Part shown: one piece after another, positions 17,454 through 26,463 of the stretch
How the letters are laid out: each line of letters begins with the position of its first letter
Position numbering within the stretch: position 1 is the first letter of the stretch
The notes under the pieces: generated by a model
The model's input: the letters and a program-made list of their open reading frames with translations, nothing else
Databases searched by the model: none
Told to the model about the DNA's origin: nothing
Source: Acidobacteriota bacterium
GTDB lineage: Bacteria > Acidobacteriota > Blastocatellia > UBA7656
Length of the DNA stretch: 64,000 nt
Assembly (NCBI GenBank): GCA_040754075.1
Contig: JBFMDH010000001.1
Span: forward strand, 230,262 to 294,261
Direction of reading: 5' to 3'
Position numbers and translations under genes: made by a program

Positions 17454-18794
17454 ATGAACACACCATTCAAGGAACATCCCACGGTCAAAGCGCATCAACA
17501 AAGACCTGCGCTACAGAAAACATCCGAACCACTGGATGCTGCCTGGCTGCGGCAGTTGTGTCTCGACGCAGGCGCCGATGATGTCGGCTTTGTGGAAATT
17601 GACCGTCCGGCGCTGGCAGAGGAACGCCCACACATTCAACGCGCTTTTCCGCACACGCGCAGTCTCATCAGTTTTGTGCTGCGGATGAATCGCGACAATG
17701 TTCGCAACCCGGCGCGCTCGGTCGCGAATCTGGAATTTCATCACACCGGCGACGAGGTCAACGATGTGGCGCGACGCATTACGGCGGCTCTGGAAGGCGC
17801 GGGGATTCGGGCGCTGAATCCGCCGATGGGGTTTCCGATGGAGGCCAACCGCTGGATGACCGAGCGGATTTGGATGGTGGCGCACAAGCCGGTCGCGGTT
17901 GCGGCGGGGCTGGGTCGCATGGGCATTCATCGTAACGTGATTCATCCGCGCTTCGGCAATTTCATTTTGCTCGGCACGATTCTGGTTGGCGCGGAGATCA
18001 GCGCATATTCGCACGAACTCGATTACAACCCGTGTCTGGAATGTAAATTGTGCGTAGCCGCGTGTCCGGTTGGCGCGATTGGCGCGGATGGCGCGTTCAA
18101 TTTCTCCTCGTGCTACACGCACAATTACCGCGAGTTCATGGGCGGGTTTGAAGATTGGGTCGAAACGATTGCCGACAGTAAACACGGGCTGGATTACCGG
18201 CGACAGGTGAAGGAGTCGGAATCGGTTTCGGTGTGGCAAAGCCTTTCTTTTGGCGCAAACTACAAGGCTGCGTATTGCATGGCGGTGTGTCCGGCGGGCG
18301 AAGACGTGATCGGGCATTACCTCGCATCGAAGAAGGATTTTACCGATGACGTGGTGCGCCCGTTGCAGGCCAAGCGCGAGCCTGTGTATGTGGTGCGCGG
18401 CTCGGACGCTGAGACGCACGTGCAGAAGCGTTATCCGCACAAGACCGTGCGACAGGTGCGCAATTCGCTGCGTCCGCGAAGCATCGCCAACCTGCTGTTT
18501 GGAATGCCGCTTTCGTTTCAGCGCCACGCCGCCGGCAAACTTGACGCCATTTACCATTTCGTATTCACCGGCAACGAGCCAGCCGAGGCGACAGTAACAA
18601 TTCGCGCCGGAAAACTGACCGTCGAGGACGGACTGCTGGGCAAGCCGAACATCAAGGTCATTGCCGATTCGGAAACCTGGCTGGGATTTCTGGCAGGCGA
18701 ACGGAACCTTTTGTGGGCGCTTGTCACGCGCCGCGTCCGGTTGCAAGGAAACCCGAAATGGCTGCTGGCATTCAAACGCTGTTTTCCGTCGTGA
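17454..18794 (+). CDS. QueG-like 4Fe-4S protein fused to an SCP2 sterol-carrier domain
   Basis: 446 codons from ATG 17454. Residues about 30-330 resemble epoxyqueuosine reductase-type iron-sulfur proteins: 'ADDVGFVEIDRPALAEE', 'AAGLGRMGIHRNVIHP', a ferredoxin motif 'CLECKLCVAACPVGAIG', and a second Cys cluster 'CMAVCPAGEDVIGHYL'. The last 110 residues are an SCP2-like domain ('HFVFTG' through 'IKVIADSETWLGFLAGE'), a fold that binds hydrophobic ligands. The fusion suggests redox chemistry on a lipid-like or aromatic substrate rather than tRNA modification. It ends 51 bases before remnant copy 3. Confidence 0.8.
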   Translation: MNTPFKEHPTVKAHQQRPALQKTSEPLDAAWLRQLCLDAGADDVGFVEIDRPALAEERPHIQRAFPHTRSLISFVLRMNRDNVRNPARSVANLEFHHTGDEVNDVARRITAALEGAGIRALNPPMGFPMEANRWMTERIWMVAHKPVAVAAGLGRMGIHRNVIHPRFGNFILLGTILVGAEISAYSHELDYNPCLECKLCVAACPVGAIGADGAFNFSSCYTHNYREFMGGFEDWVETIADSKHGLDYRRQVKESESVSVWQSLSFGANYKAAYCMAVCPAGEDVIGHYLASKKDFTDDVVRPLQAKREPVYVVRGSDAETHVQKRYPHKTVRQVRNSLRPRSIANLLFGMPLSFQRHAAGKLDAIYHFVFTGNEPAEATVTIRAGKLTVEDGLLGKPNIKVIADSETWLGFLAGERNLLWALVTRRVRLQGNPKWLLAFKRCFPS

Positions 18795-18844
18795 TGACGA
18801 ATGGTCGCTGGCGTGACCGTGGTGACAACATTCTGAGGAAGCAA

Positions 18845-18922
18845 ATTGCCAACGCGGTGTTCTCAACGAGTGAACGCCTTCGCGCGCTGCCGATGACAAA
18901 GCAGGGTTTCAGCTTCGCGTAA
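18845..18922 (+). pseudogene. 3' remnant of a molybdopterin-binding oxidoreductase subunit, copy 3
   Basis: 25 codons and TAA. The translation 'IANAVFSTSERLRALP' then 'MTKQGFSFA' lacks one codon compared with copies 1 and 2. Similarity to copy 1 continues about 20 bases past the stop (AAATATTTTGAATTACAG against AAGTATTGTGAAGTAGAG), so these two share downstream flank as well. Confidence 0.75.
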
Positions 18923-19203
18923 AAATATTTTGAATTACAGGTCGAATCTACGCCCGATGAGCCAGGCGAGTTTGATAGCGCCGCACTGTGGAAGTGAGCG
19001 CATCAAGCGCCGGACACCGGTTTATCCAATAAAATATAGATAACCGGACGTTCATAAAGCGCGCCCCTGTTTCAGGTCTGATTTTTTCAGGAAGATGTCC
19101 CGACAGAATAGAGTGATTTTCTTAGCAAGCCGCTAAAGTCTCCATCCTGCCGGGTGACAAAATAGGAACGCCCTGATTGGGAAATCGCTTGCTTGATGAT
19201 GAA

Positions 19204-19875
19204 TTAAATCAATGGGTCATCTTCAACCGCCGGTTGATTTAATTCTTTGAGTTTTTCAATCAACCGCGCCGCTTCCTGATAGGATAATTCTTCACGCGAT
19301 TGTTTGCCGGTGAACTCCACCAGCAACTGTTTTTGCGCCGGGCGTTGATTGGGTTTTATTGATTCCAGCAGTTCTAAAATTTCATCTTTTTGAATTTCGG
19401 TTGCCATACGCTCCGTTTTTGCTGGCGCAGTCGTTGCGGTTTCGGTTGCCACTCGCTCAGGTTTTACCGGCGAGGCTTCTTTCACAGCGGTCACGACTTT
19501 TTCACGAAAGGTTTCTGCCATTCGCGTTTGTTTTTCCATCTCTTCGCGGCTGGCGATGCCGCGCTTGACTTCAAATCCGCATAAAGCCAATGCTCTTCCG
19601 ACACTCGAGGTTTCGCAGACCTCAATATAAGAGGTCTTTTGCACGAATCCCGCATCGCGATATTCATAAGCGTGACCGGTGGCTGCCGGTTGCGCGTCGT
19701 CTGCGTTGCGGAAAACCTCGGCGCGCATGAGAATGAATCCGCGTTCGGCGTCGTGTTCCAGAATATGGGTGATGATGCGACCTTGCGGATGTTCGCGATA
19801 AAATTTTTCAATGCGTTCGGCAACCGTGACGTAATCCTGCATCGGGTTGCCGCGTTGTGCTCCTTGTTGTGCCAT
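19204..19875 (-). CDS. Conserved phage-type protein of unknown function
   Basis: 223 codons. The N-terminal 120 residues have a recognisable pattern shared with phage and actinobacterial proteins often near recombination genes: 'DYVTVAERIEKFYREHPQG', then 'ATGHAYEYRDAGFVQKTSYI' and 'CETSSVGRALALCGFEVKRG'. This resembles the core of ERF-like single-strand annealing proteins, but I cannot confirm that family. The second half is a K/E/A/T-rich linker followed by a helical domain ('QKQLLVEFTGKQSREELSYQ'). No other phage genes are nearby, so it may be a domesticated single gene. Confidence 0.55.
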   Translation of the reverse strand: MAQQGAQRGNPMQDYVTVAERIEKFYREHPQGRIITHILEHDAERGFILMRAEVFRNADDAQPAATGHAYEYRDAGFVQKTSYIEVCETSSVGRALALCGFEVKRGIASREEMEKQTRMAETFREKVVTAVKEASPVKPERVATETATTAPAKTERMATEIQKDEILELLESIKPNQRPAQKQLLVEFTGKQSREELSYQEAARLIEKLKELNQPAVEDDPLI

Positions 19876-19917
19876 ATGGTTCTCCTTTTGTTTTTTCGAT
19901 AAAGTTGCGCTTTAAAT

Positions 19918-22701
19918 TTACTCTGTCGCGCCTGCGGCTTTCAATAGACCAACAATTTCCTGGTGTCCCTCTTCTTCGGCATAGGCTAACGCGGTTTTAC
20001 TTTTAGTGTCTTTAACCGTCGCATCGGCATTTGCCGCAAGCAAAGCTTTCACAATATCTGTGCGCCCGCGAAGCGCAGCGGCGATGAGCGCCGTGGTATT
20101 TTGGTTATTGCGCGCATTCACATCTGCGCCTTTGGCAAGTAAAAAATTGACAATCTCCGCGCGCCCGAAAGTGGTCGCGTACATCAATGCCTCATCGCCA
20201 TCATTATCTCTGGCGTTAATCTGCGCGCCTGCCTGAACCAGCAATTTAACGATTCTCATTTGCCCGTCCTGGGCGGCGTACATCAACGCAGAGGTGCGCC
20301 CGATGCGGGTTTCATTGGGGTCGCTGCCATTGGCGAGCAATCGCTCTACAGTTGCCGCGCGACCTTCGCGCGCGGCTCTGATTAAAGACATTTCGTTCGA
20401 CCCGCCGATGTTGACCAGCGAAGAGAAAATCAAATAGGCAAATAAAAGCAGCGGCACGCCTATCCATCCCAGCGTGGCTTTTCCCATGCGGTCTGTCTGG
20501 GTTGGGGTTTCGGTTTGCAGGCTATCGGTGGCGGTTTTTTCTATCGCTTCACCGTTTGCCTGCTTGGCTTTGAAATAAAGCAGCGCCATCGGCATTGCCA
20601 TATAAACCGTGTGCATCAAGGCGAGAATGAACCAGCTATACCCGGCTGTGAAATTGCGAATCATCGGCAAGGTCATCGCCGCGACGGCGTCCGTGCGCGT
20701 ACCGCCAAACGCATACGCCATGATGGAAGTGATGCTTGGAAAACCGATGACCGCGGCAAGTGTGATGCCGAAATCGCGGGCTGATAATGAACGGGCGATG
20801 GGGCGCACCGGTTGCGCCAGTTTTTCGGAACGCGCAAGCGTTTGTAAAGCTGTGTGATTTTCCAAAGCCGCAACCGAAGGCGCAAGTAAAACATCGGTGT
20901 ATTTTTTAATTCCCGGCAACAGGAGTTTCAGCAGATTTAAAAAGATTAAGCCGACGCTCACCATCATCGTCAACAGGAGTTTGGGCAACCGTTTCAAAAA
21001 ATTTTTCAATATCGTAGATAGTTTGATTTTTGCGGTCGGTGACAGCCGGGCTTCTTCCATAATCATTGCGCAAAGCGCCGTATTCAAATGCGCGCAAATC
21101 ATCAGCAACACAAATAACGACGCAAAGAATACAATCGCTGCCCCGAGCTTTTGAGACAGAACAGCATCAAAGGCTAAGCTCAAACCTATCGACAAGGCTG
21201 CCATCGGCAGATAGATAAAAATCGATGCGCCAAAAAAAGTTTTTTGCGCTGCATAGTAAAAGGCTTTTGCCTGCCTTAAAACATCGGCTTCACTTTCTGA
21301 GCGCACCCGCAAGGCGGTTGCAAAAGATTCGGCGCTTAACGGGCGGTCTTCAGGGTTTTTCGCCAGCGTTGACATGACGAGCGCCGCAAGTGACTCGGGT
21401 AAATCCGCGCGCCTGGTTTTTAAATCAGGTGGCATAGCGGTTGAATGCAGATTGATGAGTTCCATCATCGAGCCGGTAAACGGCGTTTCCCCCGCAAGCA
21501 TTTGATAAACGATGACCCCAAGACTGTAGATGTCCGAACGCGCATCAAGATGTTCGCCGCGACACTGTTCGGGTGACATATAAAGCGGGGTTCCGAGAAT
21601 GGAACCGAACGCCGTCAATTCAACCGTCGCCGCCGGGTTCATCCGCGTTACATTGCCCTGTGAATTGGTCGCCTGCGTTGCCATTTTCGATTGCGCGTAG
21701 CGGGTTGCGGATTTCTGTTGCGAACTTTTCACTGCACTTTGCGAATCCGTCTGAATGAGCGTCGCCTCATCATTGACAATTTGGGTCGCAGAAGCCGGTT
21801 TAATCTGCGTTGCGGGTTCCTCTGCGCCGGTATTGCTGATTTGCGTAGCCGCTTCCTGCGTGACCGCCGCTGATTGAATAACCGTTGTGGCTTCAATCTC
21901 GGTTGTCGTGGATGGGTATTGAATCAGGGTTGCCGCTTCATCAAGATTTGCGCTCGATGGTTGAATGAGGGTTGCCGCTTCCGGTTCGCTCGATGTCGCG
22001 GGTTGAATCAAAGTCGCCGCTTCGATTTCCTCATGCGGGTTTTGAGTTTGCGTCGCGCTTTCACTTACAAATTGCGCCTCGGTGTTGGCGCTTGCGCGAA
22101 TGGTGTCCGTAGGTTTGACATTGAGTTGGGTTGCCAGTTGCGGCGCATCCGTTTGTACGAGTTCTTCGGCTTCATCGGAAATGGTATCGCGCAATTTGGC
22201 AAGCCCGAAATCGAGAACCTTGACGAGATAGCCGCCGCGCCCATCGGGTTGCAACCAGATGTTATCGGGTTTCAAATCGCGATGAATGATGCCGAGTTCA
22301 TGGGCATTGCCGATGGCGAGACAAACCTGTTCGACAAAATCAACTACCAGCGGCAACGGTAAACGCTTTTCGCGTTTCAACATCTCGCCAAGCGAACAGC
22401 CATCCAGATATTCCATCACCAGATAAGCGAGTTGATCTTTGCCGAAAACCGTCACTCCAAAATCCGTGACGTTGACGACATTGGGATGGCGCAAACGACC
22501 TGCGGCTTCGGCTTCACGGCGAAAACGTTCGCCGACCTCGGCGTTTGCCATAAATTGCGGGGCGATGACTTTGAGGGCAACGGGTCGCTTGGTTCCAATG
22601 TGGGTCGCTAAAAACACTGCGCCCATACCACCTTGACCGAGCAGTTTGTCGAGGTAGTATTTTCCGTCCAGGGTTTGCCCTAATAAATTCGTCAGTTGCA
22701 T
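19918..22701 (-). CDS. Membrane serine/threonine kinase with activation-segment repeat insert and C-terminal ankyrin repeats
   Basis: 927 codons. Kinase domain: G-loop 'LLGQGGMGAVFLA', Lys44 in 'VALKVIAP', 'HRDLKPDN' at 140-147, 'DFG' at 164-166 and 'SPEQ' at 376-379. Between DFG and SPE there are about 190 extra residues (roughly 172-362) made of degenerate A/T-rich units such as 'EAATLIQP', 'EATTVIQ' and 'ATQI'. After the kinase come about six membrane segments (500-750), then five ankyrin repeats at the C-terminus ('LIRAAREGRAATVERLLANG' onward). It is probably a transmembrane Hanks-type kinase with a protein-binding tail; targets are unknown. Confidence 0.9.
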   Translation of the reverse strand: MQLTNLLGQTLDGKYYLDKLLGQGGMGAVFLATHIGTKRPVALKVIAPQFMANAEVGERFRREAEAAGRLRHPNVVNVTDFGVTVFGKDQLAYLVMEYLDGCSLGEMLKREKRLPLPLVVDFVEQVCLAIGNAHELGIIHRDLKPDNIWLQPDGRGGYLVKVLDFGLAKLRDTISDEAEELVQTDAPQLATQLNVKPTDTIRASANTEAQFVSESATQTQNPHEEIEAATLIQPATSSEPEAATLIQPSSANLDEAATLIQYPSTTTEIEATTVIQSAAVTQEAATQISNTGAEEPATQIKPASATQIVNDEATLIQTDSQSAVKSSQQKSATRYAQSKMATQATNSQGNVTRMNPAATVELTAFGSILGTPLYMSPEQCRGEHLDARSDIYSLGVIVYQMLAGETPFTGSMMELINLHSTAMPPDLKTRRADLPESLAALVMSTLAKNPEDRPLSAESFATALRVRSESEADVLRQAKAFYYAAQKTFFGASIFIYLPMAALSIGLSLAFDAVLSQKLGAAIVFFASLFVLLMICAHLNTALCAMIMEEARLSPTAKIKLSTILKNFLKRLPKLLLTMMVSVGLIFLNLLKLLLPGIKKYTDVLLAPSVAALENHTALQTLARSEKLAQPVRPIARSLSARDFGITLAAVIGFPSITSIMAYAFGGTRTDAVAAMTLPMIRNFTAGYSWFILALMHTVYMAMPMALLYFKAKQANGEAIEKTATDSLQTETPTQTDRMGKATLGWIGVPLLLFAYLIFSSLVNIGGSNEMSLIRAAREGRAATVERLLANGSDPNETRIGRTSALMYAAQDGQMRIVKLLVQAGAQINARDNDGDEALMYATTFGRAEIVNFLLAKGADVNARNNQNTTALIAAALRGRTDIVKALLAANADATVKDTKSKTALAYAEEEGHQEIVGLLKAAGATE

Positions 22702-22820
22702 AAATGTTCAGTGTTTATACCACAACCAGGCGAGAAATCCACAAGGCGAGCCGGTTGCAGGAAAATGAATTCCTAAAGATATTCACGAAATATCATTGAG
22801 CCAAATTTGCCAGGTACATT

Positions 22821-22951
22821 CCCAGCGGATGCGACGGATTGAGCGGATTTTCGCGGATAATTTTGAGACATCGGATAGCAATTCTCATTAACACTACTCA
22901 TTGATAGAAGAAAATCCGTCCTCGTCCGCAATATCCGCCGCATCCGCTGGG
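22821..22951. repeat. Imperfect inverted repeat of ATCCGC words
   Basis: Starts with CCCAGCGGATGCGACGGATT and ends with its imperfect complement, AATATCCGCCGCATCCGCTG. The words GCGGAT and ATCCGC occur repeatedly inside both arms. It fills the gap between the kinase and SET genes; no coding potential was seen from 22702 to 23038. Confidence 0.65.
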
Positions 22952-23038
22952 AAAGCCAACTTGATGAGCCGAGCAGGGGTTTTCCATCTATTACTTTTGC
23001 GTCAGATTGGTTTTGAAAATTCAGCCAGAAAAATCGAA

Positions 23039-23404
23039 TTACTCAATCGGAGATTCAACGCGCGCATCAACCCAGCCGACACAGGTTGCCGCGCCGCATT
23101 CGCATTTAAAGAACCACGGTGATGCCGGAATCGGATGATGCAAATAATTAAAGGTGATTTCTTCGCCCGCTTGAATATTCCGCAAGGCAACGAGCATTCC
23201 CGTTTCATCAAACTTTCCATTCGCATCGCACGAATGATTCGTCGCATGCATCGGCATAAGCGGTTGAGACCAATAATCGAACGGATAGATTGCCTCGCCG
23301 GTTTCGTAGTTGCGTGTTGCAAACAACCCCGCGCCTTTATCGCCCAGGTCGCGAATTTCAAAACGCTCATGGTTGAAAGTGATGGTCGGCGGGTATTCGC
23401 TCAT
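23039..23404 (-). CDS. SET-domain protein
   Basis: 121 codons from the ATG at 23404. It has the minimal SET methyltransferase core: 'GDKGAGLFATRNYETGEAIY', the 'NHSCDAN' SAM-pocket motif, and 'AGEEITFNYLHHP' with the Tyr. A post-SET-like Cys cluster, 'CECGAATCVGW', follows. It could methylate a lysine on a protein; bacterial targets of such short SET proteins are mostly unknown. The gene follows the alpha/beta hydrolase by 28 bases on the same strand, so they are probably cotranscribed. Confidence 0.85.
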   Translation of the reverse strand: MSEYPPTITFNHERFEIRDLGDKGAGLFATRNYETGEAIYPFDYWSQPLMPMHATNHSCDANGKFDETGMLVALRNIQAGEEITFNYLHHPIPASPWFFKCECGAATCVGWVDARVESPIE

Positions 23405-23432
23405 GGATTCCTTAAATAAAAGCAGTTTTAAA

Positions 23433-24203
23433 TTATTGCGCTTGCCAGTCGCCGCGCAAAAAAGGCAATGCGGTGGCAATGAACGGCGCGGTCATCTCTA
23501 AAAATATGGGACCGTGTCCAGCGTTGGGAACCATCCACAAATAAGCATTGGGCATCGCTTCGTACAGTTCAATGGCGAGTCGCGCCGGATAAAACGGGTC
23601 GCGGTCGCCATGCACAATCAAGGTTCGCGCAGTGATGGTTGACAGAAGCGGCGGGGTGAAATTCATATCATCAAAACTGTCTTTGAAATGATGCGCTTGT
23701 GTCCACAACGCGCGAATTTGCGCGTCGCCGTGTTTATGCCACTCGCGCATCTGTTGCCATTCGGTTTCGGTGTGGCTGTCGGGCGTCATGGCTTGCATAA
23801 TGGCGCGGGCTTCATCGGGAAAGTAAGGCGCACAGCTTACAATGACCATCGCTTCAATGCGTGCAGGTTGCTGGGTTGCCATATGCAGCAGGGTTTTTGC
23901 GCCGCCGCTTAAACCAATAGCTTTGAATTTTTCGATGTTCAACAGGTCAAGCATTGCAAACAGATCAAGCGCCGATTGCCGGAAAGTAAAGGTATTCGAT
24001 GGATTGGTGGTGCGTCCGTGCCCGCGCAAATCGGGAATGATGAGTTGATATTCTTTAACGAAATCAGTGACGAACGATTGCCAGTTGCTGCCGCATCCCG
24101 AAAAGCCATGCAATAAAACCAGCGGCTCACCCTCGCCATAAATTTCACAATACATTTCGATGTCGTTGATAGATAAGGTTTGTTGGATTGAAGAAGTTGC
24201 CAT
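23433..24203 (-). CDS. Alpha/beta hydrolase
   Basis: 256 codons. Oxyanion motif 'LLHGFSGCGSNW', nucleophile elbow G-L-S-G-G ('AIGLSGGAKTLL'), Asp in 'LIVHGDRDPFYP' and the catalytic His in 'VPNAGHGPIF'. Length and order are those of a single-domain alpha/beta hydrolase (esterase, lactonase or C-C hydrolase like). The substrate is not known. It is upstream of the SET gene. Confidence 0.88.
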   Translation of the reverse strand: MATSSIQQTLSINDIEMYCEIYGEGEPLVLLHGFSGCGSNWQSFVTDFVKEYQLIIPDLRGHGRTTNPSNTFTFRQSALDLFAMLDLLNIEKFKAIGLSGGAKTLLHMATQQPARIEAMVIVSCAPYFPDEARAIMQAMTPDSHTETEWQQMREWHKHGDAQIRALWTQAHHFKDSFDDMNFTPPLLSTITARTLIVHGDRDPFYPARLAIELYEAMPNAYLWMVPNAGHGPIFLEMTAPFIATALPFLRGDWQAQ

Positions 24204-24226
24204 TGCGATTTTAAAAGGAAATAAAT

Positions 24227-24447
24227 GAATTCAAGTTGCCAACCTGGAAATGCCCCGAAGGGGCTTTGGAGATTAGCCTGTGGCAACGCCACAGGAAATC
24301 CGGCGACCACAAGTTTCTTCGCTCTGGAAGAGCGATGGATGAAAAACAACTTCCTGCGCCCCGTCAGGGCGCGAGGGTTGGTTGATATGTACATCTCTCC
24401 AGTGGCTGCACCACTGGCTAATTTCCTCTGCGCCTCCGGCGCATTTT
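24227..24447. repeat. Composite hairpin element, copy A
   Basis: Begins AATTCAAGTTGCCA, then a chain of separate hairpins: GCCCCGAAGGGGC, GCCTGTGGCAACGCCACAGG, GCGCCCCGTCAGGGCGC, AGTGGCTGCACCACT and GCGCCTCCGGCGC, with ATTAGCCTG and GGCTAAT joining them. The same modules in the same order occur at 40251-40510. No coding sequence seen here. Confidence 0.75.
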
Positions 24448-24460
24448 GAATAACTAAAAT

Positions 24461-25999
24461 TTATTCCCACTCAATCGTCGATGGCGGTTTGGAACTGATG
24501 TCATAGACGACGCGGTTGATGCCTTTGACTTCACTGACGATGCGCGAAGAGATGCGTTGCAGTACATCATACGGCAGTCGCACCCAATCCGCTGTCATGC
24601 CGTCAACCGAATCGACGGCGCGAATGGCGATGGCGTTTTCATAAGTTCGCAAATCGCCCATCACACCGACACTCGACACCGGCAACAACACCGCGAAACT
24701 CTGCCAGATTTTGTCGTACAAATCGGCGCGGCGAATCTCTTCGATGACAATCGCATCGGCTTCCTGCAACAGCGCCACGCGGTCGGCGGTTACTTCGCCG
24801 AGTATGCGAACCGCAAGACCGGGACCCGGAAATGGTTGTCGCCCGATAATCTCTTCCGGTAACCCAAGCTCGCGCCCGACTCTTCGCACTTCATCTTTGA
24901 AGAGTTCGCGCAACGGTTCAACCAATTTCAAATGCATCTTTTCAGGCAGACCCCCGACGTTGTGATGCGATTTGATGACCGCCGAAGGACCTTTCACGGA
25001 TACCGATTCGATCACGTCCGGGTAAAGCGTGCCCTGTACGAGAAAATCAACTTTGCCGAGTTTGTTGGCTTCTTCCTGAAAGACTTCGATAAATTCATTG
25101 CCGATGATTTTGCGTTTCTGTTCGGGGTCAGTGACGCTCGCAAGTTTCCCTAAAAACCGTTCGCCCGCCGCGACACCGACAACATTGAGGTGCATCTCTT
25201 GGTAAGCTTCCAAGACCTGCTCGAATTCATTTTTACGAAGCAAACCGTTATCAACAAAGATGCAGGTTTGCCGGTCGCCAATCGCGTGCGCCACGAGCGC
25301 CGCCGCTACCGATGAATCCACGCCGCCCGAAAGCCCGCACACCACCTTGCCGCCGCCTACCTGCTGTTGAATTTGCGCAATGGCGGTTTCAATAAACGAT
25401 GCCATCGTCCAATCACAGTGCAAGCCGCAGACATTGACCAGAAAATTTTTCAAGACCGCTTTGCCGAGCGGCGTGTGGGCGACTTCGGGGTGAAACTGTA
25501 TGCCGTAAAGTTTGCGCGAAGGGTCTTCAACCGCGCCGATTGCCGCATCGGTGGCGGCGGTGATGGTGAAGCCTTCGGGCGGCAGGCTCACATAATCGCC
25601 GTGACTCATCCAGACTTTTAAGGATTGCGGCAGGTCTTTGAATAACAGGCTTTCGGATTGCTTTTCGATTTCCGCATAGCCGTATTCGCGACGATTCGAC
25701 GGTTTGACTTCGCCGCCTAAAAAATAGGCGAGCAGTTGCACGCCGTAACAGATGCCAAGCACAGGAACGCCGAGTTCAAGCACGGCGCGGTCAGGATGCG
25801 GCGCGCCCGCTTCGTAAACCGAAGACGGACCACCCGAAAAAATGATAGCTTGCGGGTGTTTCGCCTTGAGGGTTTCGATTGATGTGTTAAAGGGAACGAT
25901 TTCGGAATAGACGCCGATTTCGCGTATGCGACGGGCGATGAGCTGGGTGTACTGGGAACCGAAATCAAGGACGATGACTGTTTCGTGGGTTGTAGTCAT
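24461..25999 (-). CDS. guaA: GMP synthase (glutamine-hydrolysing)
   Basis: 512 codons, full length. The N-terminal class I glutamine amidotransferase has the nucleophile Cys in '[15 protein letters not shown]' and the His/Glu pair in '[12 protein letters not shown]'. The ATP-pyrophosphatase loop is '[15 protein letters not shown]'. The dimerisation domain ends '[11 protein letters not shown]', the classical GuaA C-terminus. It converts XMP to GMP with ATP and glutamine in the cytoplasm. It stands alone, with hairpin repeats on both sides. Confidence 0.98.
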   Translation of the reverse strand: MTTTHETVIVLDFGSQYTQLIARRIREIGVYSEIVPFNTSIETLKAKHPQAIIFSGGPSSVYEAGAPHPDRAVLELGVPVLGICYGVQLLAYFLGGEVKPSNRREYGYAEIEKQSESLLFKDLPQSLKVWMSHGDYVSLPPEGFTITAATDAAIGAVEDPSRKLYGIQFHPEVAHTPLGKAVLKNFLVNVCGLHCDWTMASFIETAIAQIQQQVGGGKVVCGLSGGVDSSVAAALVAHAIGDRQTCIFVDNGLLRKNEFEQVLEAYQEMHLNVVGVAAGERFLGKLASVTDPEQKRKIIGNEFIEVFQEEANKLGKVDFLVQGTLYPDVIESVSVKGPSAVIKSHHNVGGLPEKMHLKLVEPLRELFKDEVRRVGRELGLPEEIIGRQPFPGPGLAVRILGEVTADRVALLQEADAIVIEEIRRADLYDKIWQSFAVLLPVSSVGVMGDLRTYENAIAIRAVDSVDGMTADWVRLPYDVLQRISSRIVSEVKGINRVVYDISSKPPSTIEWE

Positions 26000-26463
26000 A
26001 GGTTAAGCGAGGATTATAGGGAGGCGAGTCGCGCAGTGTAAAGCGACAGACTTTTGTGGCTGTAAGAGAAGTTGAATCCAAACCGAGTTCTGATTTCATC
26101 GAACATTGATTTATGACAGGATAAAGAAAGATTACGGAACAGACGAAATAAAGCGGAACAAACGGAAAACGACATTGAGGAAAAGGAAAAAGCTAAAAAT
26201 CTTTTTTATTCCTGCTTCCGTTTGTTCGGTTATTTCCGTTTGCCAGGTATCGCTTGTTTAATTCATCCGACTATCAAGTGATGCGTTAAGGGAACCGTTG
26301 GGATTATTTAAAAGCTTGGGCGAATTTTCGCAACCAAACGAGCAGGATTCCCCAGCATTTTTGATGAGCGTGCAAAAATCATTTGCTTTAAGCGGCTCTT
26401 GGTTGGAATAGCGATTGCTCTAATGAATTTAATACCAATCCCCCGAAGTGGGAGGTCGCGGTA
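26000..26463. repeat. Intergenic region with inverted repeat of TTCCGTTTGTTC words
   Basis: Between divergent guaA and the large exported gene. Bases 26134-26244 form an imperfect inverted repeat: CGGAACAAACGGAA-type words on the left, TTCCGTTTGTTCGG and TTTCCGTTTGCC on the right, around an A/T-rich middle. Promoters for both flanking genes must lie here, but I cannot pick convincing boxes. No ORF supported. Confidence 0.55.

Noticed and set aside
19204-19875. Prophage
   Set aside because: Only one phage-like gene; no integrase, structural or lysis genes around it.
24227-24447. CRISPR or tRNA-like cluster
   Set aside because: The hairpins differ from one another and have no constant repeat length or spacers; no acceptor stem or CCA end of a tRNA.
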